From Burkholderiales bacterium (GTDB taxonomy: Bacteria; Pseudomonadota; Gammaproteobacteria; Burkholderiales; Burkholderiaceae_C): a DNA stretch of 64,000 bases. Made by a program: the position numbers and the translations under genes. Under the pieces are notes generated by a model that was not told the origin of the DNA, searched no databases, and saw only the letters and a list, made by a program, of their open reading frames with translations. Positions 8,417 through 16,890 of the stretch are shown in pieces (position 1 is the stretch's first letter; the number at the start of each line of letters is the position of its first letter). Where the stretch lies: contig JAFKGD010000001.1 of assembly GCA_017307855.1 (NCBI GenBank), positions 1-64,000 on the forward strand. The letters run 5' to 3'.

Positions 8417-8449
8417 TCTAGATGCGCATCCAATAATCTAAATGCGCAT
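8417..8449. promoter_or_regulatory. Candidate operator: two 13-bp direct repeats
   Basis: TCTAGATGCGCAT (8417-8429) and TCTAAATGCGCAT (8437-8449) differ by one base and start 20 bp apart, about two helical turns, in an AT-rich divergent promoter region between the XRE gene and the membrane protein gene. Confidence 0.55.
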
Positions 8450-8471
8450 ATGATATTCATGGAGAGAAGCA

Positions 8472-8852
8472 ATGTGGGTTTATCTGTTGTGGCTTTTGTG
8501 CGCCGTGTTCTCGGCGCTGGCCATCGCGATTGACATGCGCAGTCTGGGCGCAACAAAGGTGGGGTTGTCGTTGCCCACCTGGGGTCTGGTCTGTACCTTG
8601 GTGGGGCCGCTCGCGTGGGTTCCCTATCTCGTGCTGCGGCCGACCGCGCGCCAGCAGTTGATCGATGCCGCCTGGGCATTCATCGGGGACGGATCGCATC
8701 CGTTGTCTACCCGTCATTCGCGCCTGAAGGCGCTCAGGCAAGTGGGGCTGATCGGCCCTTCCATCTACCGGATCTGTCTGCGTTCCATGAACGCGGGCAT
8801 GTCGTCGTTCGAACTTCAGAGCATTGAAGAGCAAAGGAAGGACCATGAGTGA
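8472..8852 (+). CDS. Hypothetical membrane protein, 126 residues
   Basis: Two hydrophobic helices (about residues 3-22 and 35-55) are followed by a basic, soluble C-terminal region (ALRQVGLIGPSIYRICLRSM). GGAGA lies about 11 bases upstream of the ATG. The stop overlaps the start of the next gene (8845), so the two are translationally coupled. The family is not recognised. Probable control by the divergent XRE repressor is inferred from the repeats in the shared promoter. Confidence 0.6.
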   Translation: MWVYLLWLLCAVFSALAIAIDMRSLGATKVGLSLPTWGLVCTLVGPLAWVPYLVLRPTARQQLIDAAWAFIGDGSHPLSTRHSRLKALRQVGLIGPSIYRICLRSMNAGMSSFELQSIEEQRKDHE

Positions 8853-9648
8853 GGGAAACATGCAGATGACGCAGGTCGTCAAGAAGCGGCTCGCGATCTA
8901 CGCGGGCGTGTGCACGGCCATCTTTGGAGCGCTGGCGATCGGAGCGGCGTTCTCGTCGAAGATTCACTGGGGGTTCTTCGGCTACATCGCGCTGTTCATC
9001 TCCGGCTCGGTGCTGACGACCGTCGGGGTCGTGGTGGGCGATGTGCTGCGCCGGATGGCCATGCCGGATCTTTACTTCACCAAAGGATTCGCGGACTCGA
9101 TCCAGAAGCGGATCTTCTGGGCAGTTGGACCGCAGACGATCGGGTGGTTCATCGGGATGGTGGCAACCAATGGGTTCATGCATAACTACCTGGGCTACGA
9201 CATGGAGACGGGGCGGGGGAGGGTGAGTCAGTCGGCGCCGCGCGCGCATGCAGCGCCGGAGCACGTACCGACCTGGGTGGTCAATCAGAAGGCTGAGGCG
9301 TCCGCGACGTCACCGGCGGCACCGATCGTGGCAAGCTCAACGACAACGTCGCAGCAGTTCCAGTTGATCGAGGTCGGAGCCTGCGTAATGGGCAAGCACC
9401 GGCAGACTGGCACGGGGCCCGAGTTTGTGCGGCCGATCGTGGTGTACCGGCAGGGAGGGGCGGTGGAGCCAGCCGGAACTATGGAGACCTTCAGCGCGTT
9501 CTACGCGGAAGAGCAGCACGGCGTCACGGGGCGGGTGCGGCTCACTTACGCGCCGGGGGCGTTTGGGGATGAGCCAAAGGCGGGGGAGGTGTTGGGGTGG
9601 GTGAACGCCGCGGATCTGGAGGTGCATGAGCACCGGAACTGTCAGTAG
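8845..9648 (+). CDS. Hypothetical membrane protein with a soluble C-terminal domain
   Basis: The protein is 267 residues. Three hydrophobic helices are visible at about residues 18-37, 42-66 and 94-112, followed by an alanine/serine/threonine-rich linker (about 125-175) and a beta-rich C-terminal domain (VRPIVVYRQGGAVEPAGTME). The start at 8845 is preferred over 8824 because AAGGAAGG precedes it. It is the last gene before a strong terminator. The family is not recognised; the topology suggests an inner-membrane protein exposing its C-terminus to one side. Confidence 0.6.
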   Translation: MSEGNMQMTQVVKKRLAIYAGVCTAIFGALAIGAAFSSKIHWGFFGYIALFISGSVLTTVGVVVGDVLRRMAMPDLYFTKGFADSIQKRIFWAVGPQTIGWFIGMVATNGFMHNYLGYDMETGRGRVSQSAPRAHAAPEHVPTWVVNQKAEASATSPAAPIVASSTTTSQQFQLIEVGACVMGKHRQTGTGPEFVRPIVVYRQGGAVEPAGTMETFSAFYAEEQHGVTGRVRLTYAPGAFGDEPKAGEVLGWVNAADLEVHEHRNCQ

Positions 9649-9664
9649 CTCTCAGTCGGGAGTG

Positions 9665-9695
9665 AAAGAAGCGCCTCTCGGGCGCTTCTTTGTTT
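9665..9695 (+). terminator. Rho-independent terminator
   Basis: An 11-bp perfect stem AAAGAAGCGCC / GGCGCTTCTTT with a 5-base loop is followed by GTTTCTCTTT. It closes the 8472-9648 transcript. Confidence 0.85.
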
Positions 9696-9855
9696 CTCTT
9701 TGACCGATCGCACTGCATGGGGGGCTCAGGGCGTCAGCCGAGTTCTGATTAAGTTTCAAGGTTCAGCAGCACCTGTTTCGAGCTCTGGGTAGGCCCGGCT
9801 ACTGTGACGACTATCGGCCAGAAAAGGAGAACCCGCCGAAGCAGGCAGAGAGCAG

Positions 9856-10923
9856 TCAGACAACCCGAAGTACAGCCCTCTCGCGAGGCGCCTGCGGCAC
9901 AGACTCCACAACCAACTCTCCGACAAGAGCTTCTACTTCCTCTGGGGGTAGGTGCAGCTCCTTTGCAATGGAGTCGCGCGTCAGGCCATCCTTCCAAAGA
10001 GCTTCAAACACCATCCGCCAAAGAACAGAGCGTTCGCGTGGCATGCCCTCCGGCTCATTGGTCCGATAGCCCAGGAAGCTGAGCTGCTTTGATAGGCTCT
10101 CATAGTGCCAGTCCGAAATCAGCTGAGCATCATGCGCTGTCCTACACAGTGCAGCGACCGAGATGCCCCAGCGCTTTTTGGCTCCGATCAACTGAGCCAA
10201 GGAGGGTTGCCTAGGCAAATGGGCGATCACGTCACTTCGAGGAGCAAGGAAGGCAGAGGCAAAACTATCGGCTTCACGCTCAGCATTCCGATCACCAGAT
10301 GCTTCTCCGTGCTGGTGGAGACACAGATGAGCAACCTCGTGAGCCGCATCAAAGCGGCTCCGTTCGGCGGATTTGTATGTGTTCAGAAATACAAACGGCA
10401 CACCGTTGTGCCAGCAAGAGAATGCGTCAACATTCTTGTGCTGCTCAGCAAGCGCAAAGACACGCACCCCCTTTGCCTCGAGAAGCTTGACCATGTATTC
10501 AATTGGCTGAGCGCCCAGCCCCCAATGACTTCTCAGAGTCTCCGCAGCTGCTACTGGATTCTCGCCACGCAGGTTAAGAATCTGCGGCTGAGGCAACTCA
10601 AATCGATCCGCTATCCAGTCATGAATTTCAAACGCCAAAGAACCTGCGGCTAAAGCGGCATCGCGTTGACGAGCCGATAGAGTCGACAGACTTCGAAAGC
10701 TCACAGCCTTAGGCGCTAGCACTTCTCCATCGTCCATGTAGAAGAACTCGACAGGAAACGCCAAAGCTTGAGCGAGTGCGGACACAGTTTCGCGGTCCGG
10801 CTCATGCTTACCAGCATCAAGCCTCGTCAAAGTCGGGATGCTCAATCCAGACCTGTGCGCCAACTCTTTCTTGGTGAGCTGCCGTCGTTGACGTGCCAGC
10901 GTCAACCTAACTGCACTGAACAT
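9856..10923 (-). CDS. XRE regulator fused to an ImmA/IrrE-family metallopeptidase
   Basis: The protein is 355 residues. Residues 1-60 form a helix-turn-helix (LTKKELAHRSGLSIPTLTRL). Residues about 110-260 form a COG2856/ImmA-IrrE zinc peptidase domain with HEVAHLCLH (His195-Glu196-His199) and a downstream Glu in EREADSFASAFL (about residue 218). The last 90 residues are unassigned. Such proteins act either as DNA-damage-responsive antirepressors or as antitoxin/protease regulators that degrade a partner. It lies 6 bp downstream of the 225-residue gene at 10930-11607, so the two form an operon, and the partner is its likely substrate or effector. Confidence 0.8.
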   Translation of the reverse strand: MFSAVRLTLARQRRQLTKKELAHRSGLSIPTLTRLDAGKHEPDRETVSALAQALAFPVEFFYMDDGEVLAPKAVSFRSLSTLSARQRDAALAAGSLAFEIHDWIADRFELPQPQILNLRGENPVAAAETLRSHWGLGAQPIEYMVKLLEAKGVRVFALAEQHKNVDAFSCWHNGVPFVFLNTYKSAERSRFDAAHEVAHLCLHQHGEASGDRNAEREADSFASAFLAPRSDVIAHLPRQPSLAQLIGAKKRWGISVAALCRTAHDAQLISDWHYESLSKQLSFLGYRTNEPEGMPRERSVLWRMVFEALWKDGLTRDSIAKELHLPPEEVEALVGELVVESVPQAPRERAVLRVV

Positions 10924-10929
10924 ACACCT

Positions 10930-11607
10930 TCACTTCTTCTTCGCAATCTTCACTTCGAACGCGTCGTCGACGCTGCGGTCACCCGCAGCAGCTCGAGCTT
11001 TGGGCGTGGGGTCGTAGTCCCGATCAATCACAAAAATTCGCTTGGAAAAGCCCTCAAACTGGTTGCCTTCGAACAGCAGCGGGCAAGAAACCTCTGCCCG
11101 AAGCTTCTTATCGGACGTACTGACACATACCAACCAGACGCGCAGCGGAGCACCTCGTGCCTGCTGCGGCGATTCTTCTTTGCGTTCGAAAAGAACGTTC
11201 TGCCGTTGACCTTCATAGACCAACTTTCGGGCGCCCGATCCTTTTCCGGATACTGCCTGAGGGTCGCGCTCCAAGCAGGCCGCGTCGACATTCTGAAAGA
11301 CCAATTGAATGCCAAGATCGTCGTTGACCGTTGCCTCGATCCCGCGGTCATGGCTCATGCGCCACCCGCGAGGAAGGAGGGCGATCCGCTTTGCCGCAAC
11401 GCCCTTGTTGTAGGCGTTCGTTCCCGGCGCATTCAATGGCTCCACGGCCATGGTGTCAGCCTTTGCCGTGGCCGCGGCATCTGCAATCGACTCAATGATC
11501 TCTTCAGTGAGGGAAAGTACTGCCAGCGCCTGCCTTGCTGCGCCCGGTTCTTTCACAATGATTGAATCGCCGAACGAAGGCAGCACGGGCGTAGGAGAGG
11601 GCACCAT
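10930..11607 (-). CDS. Unknown partner protein of the XRE-ImmA unit
   Basis: The protein is 225 residues, soluble, with no recognised family. It has a helical N-terminal region (QALAVLSLTEEIIESIADA), a basic central part and a C-terminal beta-rich region (LRVWLVCVSTSDKKLRAEV; RIFVIDRDYDPTP). It ends 6 bp before the XRE-ImmA gene and has its own plausible promoter upstream. Two-gene units of an unknown protein plus XRE-ImmA are common in genomic islands and have been proposed to behave as toxin-antitoxin or defence pairs. Toxicity here is only inferred. Confidence 0.6.
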   Translation of the reverse strand: MVPSPTPVLPSFGDSIIVKEPGAARQALAVLSLTEEIIESIADAAATAKADTMAVEPLNAPGTNAYNKGVAAKRIALLPRGWRMSHDRGIEATVNDDLGIQLVFQNVDAACLERDPQAVSGKGSGARKLVYEGQRQNVLFERKEESPQQARGAPLRVWLVCVSTSDKKLRAEVSCPLLFEGNQFEGFSKRIFVIDRDYDPTPKARAAAGDRSVDDAFEVKIAKKK

Positions 11608-11636
11608 ATGGATGTGTGATTAGTTTTGGCGACTGG

Positions 11637-11666
11637 ATTCTAGGTCGAAAAAATGATCACAGACAA
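11637..11666 (-). promoter_or_regulatory. Candidate promoter for the two-gene XRE-ImmA unit
   Basis: Read on the minus strand, TTGTCT (11666-11661) is followed after 18 bp by TAGAAT (11642-11637), about 30 bases upstream of the start codon at 11607. Confidence 0.4.
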
Positions 11667-11875
11667 TCTATTTCTTTTAGGCGTGACCTCACGCACAAGC
11701 AGTCTGGTTCATCGGTCACTTTCACCACTCCCTCACCCGGGAATGAAGGCCAGCAATCTTTTACTGCTACTGAGAGGCACGGCGCGACTGTGCGGAAATG
11801 TTGGCACCAAGTTGCCCACGGAATATTTGCCGCTGTACTGCCAGGAAGGCCATTGGTAGAAACAATGGTGGAAAA

Positions 11876-11902
11876 ACAAAAAAAGCGCCCCGAAAGGCGC
11901 TT
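11876..11902 (-). terminator. Terminator of the tRNA-Ser transcript
   Basis: On the minus strand the stem AAGCGCC / GGCGCTT with a 6-base loop is followed by a run of seven T residues. It begins 15 bases after the tRNA 3' end. Confidence 0.85.
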
Positions 11903-11914
11903 CATTGCTTGTCC

Positions 11915-12007
<93 letters not shown>

Positions 12008-12050
12008 GCGAAGCCGCAGATTGTAGCAGGCCGCGGCGCCTTCAAGCAGG

Positions 12051-12968
12051 TCAGCGGGTGGGTTGCTGCGTCTGGATCATCTTCATCGCCGAGCCGATCA
12101 GCGCCGACACCTCGGTCATGTTGCTCGGGACGATGAGCGTGGTGGTGGCGTCGGCGGCCACCTTGCCGTAGGCGGTGACGGCGCGCTCGGCCACTTCGAG
12201 CTGCACGGCCTGCTCGCCGCCGGGCTGGCGGATGGCTTCAGCCACCTTGCGGATGGCTTCGGCCTTGGCTTCGGCCACGGCGAGGATGGCGGCGGCTTCA
12301 CCGTGCGCCTGGTTGATCTCGGCCTGCTTCTCGCCTTCGGAGCGGGCGATGAAGGCTTCGCGTTCGCCGGTGGCGATGTTGATCTGTTCCTGGCGGCGGC
12401 CTTCGGAGGCGGCGATCAGCGCGCGCTTCTCGCGCTCGGCGGTGATCTGGGCCTGCATGGCGCGCAGGATTTCGGCCGGCGGCGTCAGGTCCTTGATTTC
12501 GTAGCGCAGCACCTTCACGCCCCAGTTGAGCGCGGCCTCGTCGATGGCCGAGACCACCTGGGCGTTGATCATGTCGCGCTCCTCGAAGGTCTTGTCGAGT
12601 TCGAGCTTGCCGATCACGCTGCGCAGCGAGGTCTGCGCCAGCTGCGTGACGGCCATGATGTAGTTGGACGAGCCGTAGCTCGCGCGCATCGGGTCGGTCA
12701 CCTGGAAGTACAGGATGCCGTCCACCTGCAGCTGCGTGTTGTCGCGCGTGATGCAGACCTGGCTGGGCACGTCGAGCGGGATTTCCTTGAGGCTGTGCTT
12801 GTACGCCACGCGGTCGATGAAGGGCACCAGCAGCTTCAGGCCCGGGGTGAGGGTGGCGTGGTATTTGCCCAGCCGCTCCACCACCCAGGCGTGCTGCTGC
12901 GGCACGATCTTGAATGAGCGGACGACGAAGATGCCCGCGATGACCAACAGGATCAGGCCGATTTCCAT
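12051..12968 (-). CDS. SPFH-domain (stomatin/QmcA-like) membrane protein
   Basis: The protein is 305 residues. An N-terminal membrane helix (about residues 3-20, MEIGLILLVIAGIFVVRSF) is followed by the SPFH band-7 domain (ERLGKYHATLTPGLKLLVPF; PLDVPSQVCITRDNTQLQVD) and a long charged coiled coil (ITAEREKRALIAASEGRRQE). Such proteins form large oligomeric rings at the inner membrane and modulate proteases or membrane microdomains. The NfeD-like gene 71 bp upstream on the same strand is the classical partner. The start at 12968 opens directly with the membrane helix. The open frame continues far upstream antisense to the decarboxylase, but that part is not coding. Confidence 0.9.
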   Translation of the reverse strand: MEIGLILLVIAGIFVVRSFKIVPQQHAWVVERLGKYHATLTPGLKLLVPFIDRVAYKHSLKEIPLDVPSQVCITRDNTQLQVDGILYFQVTDPMRASYGSSNYIMAVTQLAQTSLRSVIGKLELDKTFEERDMINAQVVSAIDEAALNWGVKVLRYEIKDLTPPAEILRAMQAQITAEREKRALIAASEGRRQEQINIATGEREAFIARSEGEKQAEINQAHGEAAAILAVAEAKAEAIRKVAEAIRQPGGEQAVQLEVAERAVTAYGKVAADATTTLIVPSNMTEVSALIGSAMKMIQTQQPTR

Positions 12969-13039
12969 GGATGTATTTCCTCCTCTAGGGGTGACGATGT
13001 GATGAAAGGGGCGTGCCGCGCGCCGTCGCGCGGCCAGGT

Positions 13040-13471
13040 TCAGATGCGGTCGAGCACGAGGCGGTTGCCCACCACCTCGCCCACGCGGTGCGGGCCGGGC
13101 GCCGGGATCACGCCCGCGCGGTGCTGGGCCGTCCATTGCGCACCGCGGTAGCGCACCAGGGCCGTGCCGTCGGCCTGCCAGGCATCGACGTGCACCGACT
13201 CGCCGATGTCGAGGTTGACGTCGCGGTTGCTGGAGGCGGGCAACTGCTGCGGTGCGCGCTTGCGGCGGTAGACGTGCCAGGCGATCACGGTGGCCGAGCC
13301 GACCAGCGCGACGGCGACGAACTGCATCGGCAGCGACAGGCCCGCGTGCGCGGCCAGCGCGCCGGCGACGACCCCGATGGCCGCCATCAGCAGATAGAAG
13401 GTGCCCCCCGTGAGCAGCTCGACCACCACGAGGCCGCCCGCGAGCAACCACCAGAATGTCGAATGCGCCAT
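13040..13471 (-). CDS. NfeD-like membrane protein
   Basis: The protein is 143 residues. Three hydrophobic helices lie within residues 5-70 (WWLLAGGLVVVELLTGGTFY opens the first). An OB-fold domain occupies about residues 85-143 (DIGESVHVDAWQADGTALVR). NfeD proteins are encoded next to stomatin-like proteins and are thought to anchor or regulate them. It is the first gene of the nfeD-SPFH operon. Confidence 0.85.
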   Translation of the reverse strand: MAHSTFWWLLAGGLVVVELLTGGTFYLLMAAIGVVAGALAAHAGLSLPMQFVAVALVGSATVIAWHVYRRKRAPQQLPASSNRDVNLDIGESVHVDAWQADGTALVRYRGAQWTAQHRAGVIPAPGPHRVGEVVGNRLVLDRI

Positions 13472-13619
13472 GAGATTCCTCCGTAACTCTGTATTGATCC
13501 CGCCACATTCTGGGGCAAAAGCCTGGCCTCACCGAATGACGGACATTCAATTTCCTTAAACTTCGCGCCTGTTTTGCGTTTGCCGGACGGCTTTCGTCCG
13601 GACTCATCGGAGCCGCCTC

Positions 13620-15971
13620 ATGAAATTCCGCTTCCCCATCGTCATCATCGACGAGGACTTCCGCTCCGAGAACACGTCGGGCCTGGGCATCCGCGCGCTC
13701 GCGCAGGCCATCGAGACCGAGGGCTTCGAGGTGCTGGGCGTGACCAGCTACGGCGACCTGTCGCAGTTCGCCCAGCAGCAAAGCCGCGCCAGCGCGTTCA
13801 TCCTGTCGATCGACGACGAGGAATTCAGCGGCGGGCCCGAGACGGATCCGGCGGTGCTCAACCTGCGCACCTTCATCGCCGAAGTGCGGCGCAAGAACCT
13901 CGAAGTGCCGATCTACATCTACGGCGAGACCAAGACCAGCCGCCACCTGCCCAACGACATCCTGCGCGAGCTGCACGGCTTCATCCATATGTTCGAGGAC
14001 ACGCCGGAGTTCGTGGCGCGCCACATCATCCGCGAAGCCAAGAGCTACCTCGAAGGCGTGCAGCCGCCGTTCTTCAAGGCGCTGCTCGACTACGCGGAAG
14101 ACGGCTCGTACTCCTGGCACTGCCCGGGCCACTCGGGCGGCGTGGCGTTCCTCAAGAGCCCGGTGGGCCAGATGTTCCACCAGTTCTTCGGCGAGAACAT
14201 GCTGCGCGCCGACGTGTGCAACGCGGTGGAAGAGCTCGGCCAGCTGCTCGACCACACCGGCCCGGTGGCCGAGAGCGAGCGCAATGCTGCGCGCATCTTC
14301 AACGCCGACCACTGCTTCTTCGTGACCAACGGCACCAGCACGAGCAACAAGATGGTGTGGCACCACACGGTGGCGCCGGGCGACGTGGTGGTGGTGGACC
14401 GAAACTGCCACAAGAGCAACCTGCACGCGATCATCATGACGGGCGCGATTCCCGTCTTCCTCAAGCCCACGCGCAACCACTTCGGCATCATCGGTCCGAT
14501 CCCGCGCAGCGAGTTCGACGTGGAGGCGATCAAGGCCAAGATCCGCGCCAACCCGCTGCTTGAAGGCGTGGATGCCGACAAGGTCAAGCCGCGCATCCTC
14601 ACGCTCACGCAGTCCACCTACGACGGCGTGGTCTACAACACCGAGACCATCAAGCAGGCGCTCGACGGCTACGTCGACACGCTGCACTTCGACGAGGCCT
14701 GGCTGCCGCACGCGGCCTTCCACCCGTTCTACGGCCCGTACCACGCAATGGGCAAGAAGCGCGCGCGGCCCAAGGAATCGCTGGTGTTCTCCACGCAATC
14801 CACGCACAAGCTGCTGGCCGGCATCAGCCAGGCCAGCCACGTACTGGTGCAGGATTCGACCAACCGCAAGCTCGACCGCCATCTGTTCAACGAGGCGTTC
14901 CTGATGCACACCAGCACCTCGCCGCAGTACGCGATCATCGCCAGCTGCGACGTGGCCGCCGCCATGATGGAGCCGCCCGGCGGCACAGCGCTGGTGGAAG
15001 AGAGCATCCTGGAGGCGCTGGACTTCCGCCGCGCCATGCGCCAGGTCGAGGCCGAGTTCGGCGCCAACGACTGGTGGTTCAAGGTCTGGGGCCCCGAGAA
15101 ACTGGCCGACGAAGGCATCGGCACGGCCGACGACTGGATCATCAAGGGCGAGGACCGCGACGCCAAGTGGCACGGCTTCGGCAAGCTGGCCGACGGTTTC
15201 AACATGCTCGACCCGATCAAGTCGACCATCGTCACGCCCGGCCTCGACATGGACGGCAGCTTCGCCGAAACCGGCATCCCGGCGAGCATCGTCACCAAGT
15301 TCCTCGCCGAGCACGGTGTGATCGTGGAGAAGACGGGCCTCTACAGCTTCTTCATCATGTTCACCATCGGCATCACCAAGGGCCGCTGGAACACGCTGCT
15401 GACGGCGCTGCAGCAGTTCAAGGACGACTACGAGAAGAATCAGCCGATGTGGCGCATCCTTCCGGAGTTCTGCCAGCAGCACAAGCGCTACGAGCGCATG
15501 GGCCTGCGCGACCTGTGCCAGCACGTGCACAAGATGTACGCCGAGTACGACATCGCCCGCCTGACGACCGAGATGTACCTCTCGGACCTCACGCCGGCCA
15601 TGAAGCCCAGCGATGCCTACGCGCACATTGCGCACCGCAAGACCGAGCGCGTGGAGATCGACCACCTCGAAGGCCGCATCACCACCAGCCTGATCACGCC
15701 GTACCCGCCGGGCATTCCGCTGCTGATCCCGGGCGAGGTGTTCAACCGCAAGATCGTCGATTACCTCAAGTTCTCGCGCGAGTTCAACGCCAAGTGCCCG
15801 GGCTTCGAGACCGACATCCACGGCCTCGTCGAGCTGGAGGACGAGAGCGGCCAGGTGCGCTATTACGCGGACTGCGTCGCGCAGACGGCGGTGAAGCAGC
15901 CCCAGCCGCTGGCGCACGAGGGCAACCTGGTGCAGGTGGGCTCCGACGGCCCGTTCGGCCGCACGGTCTGA
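13620..15971 (+). CDS. Orn/Lys/Arg decarboxylase (PLP-dependent, biodegradative type)
   Basis: The protein is 783 residues, the normal length for inducible-type basic amino-acid decarboxylases. It has an N-terminal flavodoxin-like wing domain (FPIVIIDEDFRSENTSG), the major PLP fold with the Schiff-base lysine at about residue 397 in STQSTHKLLAG, an upstream cofactor-site CPGHSGG, and the C-terminal domain. It converts arginine, lysine or ornithine to a diamine and CO2, supporting acid resistance or polyamine supply. Substrate choice cannot be fixed by eye; many Burkholderiales annotate this protein as arginine/lysine/ornithine decarboxylase. It stands alone with a 148-bp upstream gap after the divergent nfeD gene. 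Confidence 0.9.
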   Translation: MKFRFPIVIIDEDFRSENTSGLGIRALAQAIETEGFEVLGVTSYGDLSQFAQQQSRASAFILSIDDEEFSGGPETDPAVLNLRTFIAEVRRKNLEVPIYIYGETKTSRHLPNDILRELHGFIHMFEDTPEFVARHIIREAKSYLEGVQPPFFKALLDYAEDGSYSWHCPGHSGGVAFLKSPVGQMFHQFFGENMLRADVCNAVEELGQLLDHTGPVAESERNAARIFNADHCFFVTNGTSTSNKMVWHHTVAPGDVVVVDRNCHKSNLHAIIMTGAIPVFLKPTRNHFGIIGPIPRSEFDVEAIKAKIRANPLLEGVDADKVKPRILTLTQSTYDGVVYNTETIKQALDGYVDTLHFDEAWLPHAAFHPFYGPYHAMGKKRARPKESLVFSTQSTHKLLAGISQASHVLVQDSTNRKLDRHLFNEAFLMHTSTSPQYAIIASCDVAAAMMEPPGGTALVEESILEALDFRRAMRQVEAEFGANDWWFKVWGPEKLADEGIGTADDWIIKGEDRDAKWHGFGKLADGFNMLDPIKSTIVTPGLDMDGSFAETGIPASIVTKFLAEHGVIVEKTGLYSFFIMFTIGITKGRWNTLLTALQQFKDDYEKNQPMWRILPEFCQQHKRYERMGLRDLCQHVHKMYAEYDIARLTTEMYLSDLTPAMKPSDAYAHIAHRKTERVEIDHLEGRITTSLITPYPPGIPLLIPGEVFNRKIVDYLKFSREFNAKCPGFETDIHGLVELEDESGQVRYYADCVAQTAVKQPQPLAHEGNLVQVGSDGPFGRTV

Positions 15972-15992
15972 ACCGTCGGGGCCGGGCGGCGC

Positions 15993-16865
15993 TCAGCGCG
16001 CCGCCAGGTCGGGTCGCTCGCGCAGGAAGGTGGCAAAGCGCGGCAGCCCGCTGTCGTGCAGGCCCCGGTAGCGGTAGCTGATCCAGCTGCCCACGGCCGG
16101 CGGTGCGCGCCGCTGTGCGTCGGTCAGGCCCGAGCCGATGGAAAAGCGCAGGCCCTCGGGCGTTTCGACCTGCAGCGCGCCCAGCTGTCCCGTGTACTTG
16201 CCCTTGCCGGGCAGATGGGCGATGACGCGTGCATCCGCGTCGTCGTGCGTCTTGAGCTTGAGCAGGTCGTCGCTGCGCTCGGCCCGATAGGCCGAAGCGC
16301 CACGATGCAGCATCAGGCCCTCGGCGCCGGCGGCGATCACCTCGCGCAGCAGGGCCTGGAGTGCGGCGTCGCTGCCCACCTTGCGCTGCGGCACGGCCTG
16401 CAGCCAGGCCGAGGGCGATGGATGCAGCAGCGCCTGCAGCGCCGCGAGCCGGGTGTCAAACAGGCCGCCATGGGCGGGCAGGTCGAACACCATGAAGCGC
16501 ATCGTGCGCCAGGCCTCGTCGTCGGGTTGCAGTCGGCGCACCGTGGAGGTGGCCTGTTCGAAGCGCCCACGGCCTGCCCACAGTTCGCCGTCCATCGGCA
16601 CCGTGGGCCAACCCGCGGTGAACCAGGCCGGCGCGTTGACGGGCTCGCCGCCGCGCGTCCAGAGCCGGCGGCCGTCCCAGTAGCCGCGCAGGCCGTCGTA
16701 TTTCTCGCTGACCCAGTAGTCCGACAGATCGATGCCGGGCCGGTAGACGTTGGCCAGCATCACCGGCGCGGCCTGCGCCCCGGCCGGGCGTGGCGTCGCG
16801 AGCCAGAGCGATGCCGCCCATGCAAGCAGGCCGCGACGGGCGATGCCGTGGCAGCCTGCGGTCAT
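15993..16865 (-). CDS. Exported ATP-dependent DNA ligase (Lig E type)
   Basis: The protein is 290 residues. It has a signal peptide (residues 1-30, hydrophobic LLAWAASLWLA and a likely cut after AGA). Adenylation motif I is KYDGLR with Lys55, followed by MDGELW (about 91-96), GLMLHRG and LLKLK (motif V), and a C-terminal OB fold. It lacks extra domains, matching the minimal Lig E family, which is proposed to seal nicks in the periplasm, possibly in DNA uptake. The start at 16865 is chosen because it gives the signal peptide; a longer in-frame extension reads into fabI. Confidence 0.85.
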   Translation of the reverse strand: MTAGCHGIARRGLLAWAASLWLATPRPAGAQAAPVMLANVYRPGIDLSDYWVSEKYDGLRGYWDGRRLWTRGGEPVNAPAWFTAGWPTVPMDGELWAGRGRFEQATSTVRRLQPDDEAWRTMRFMVFDLPAHGGLFDTRLAALQALLHPSPSAWLQAVPQRKVGSDAALQALLREVIAAGAEGLMLHRGASAYRAERSDDLLKLKTHDDADARVIAHLPGKGKYTGQLGALQVETPEGLRFSIGSGLTDAQRRAPPAVGSWISYRYRGLHDSGLPRFATFLRERPDLAAR

Positions 16866-16890
16866 GAGGCGGGTGCGACGAGGAAGGTCG

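Noticed and set aside
11608-11875. Integrase or att duplication next to tRNA-Ser
   Set aside because: No integrase gene or second copy of the tRNA 3' end is found within 1-11900; if region 1 is an island, its other border lies outside the window.
12969-15917. Nearly 1000-codon open frame antisense to the decarboxylase, in frame with the SPFH gene
   Set aside because: It is a by-product of high GC and codon bias: the peptide is a monotonous H/A/V/R/L/D mix, and the real decarboxylase on the other strand is complete.
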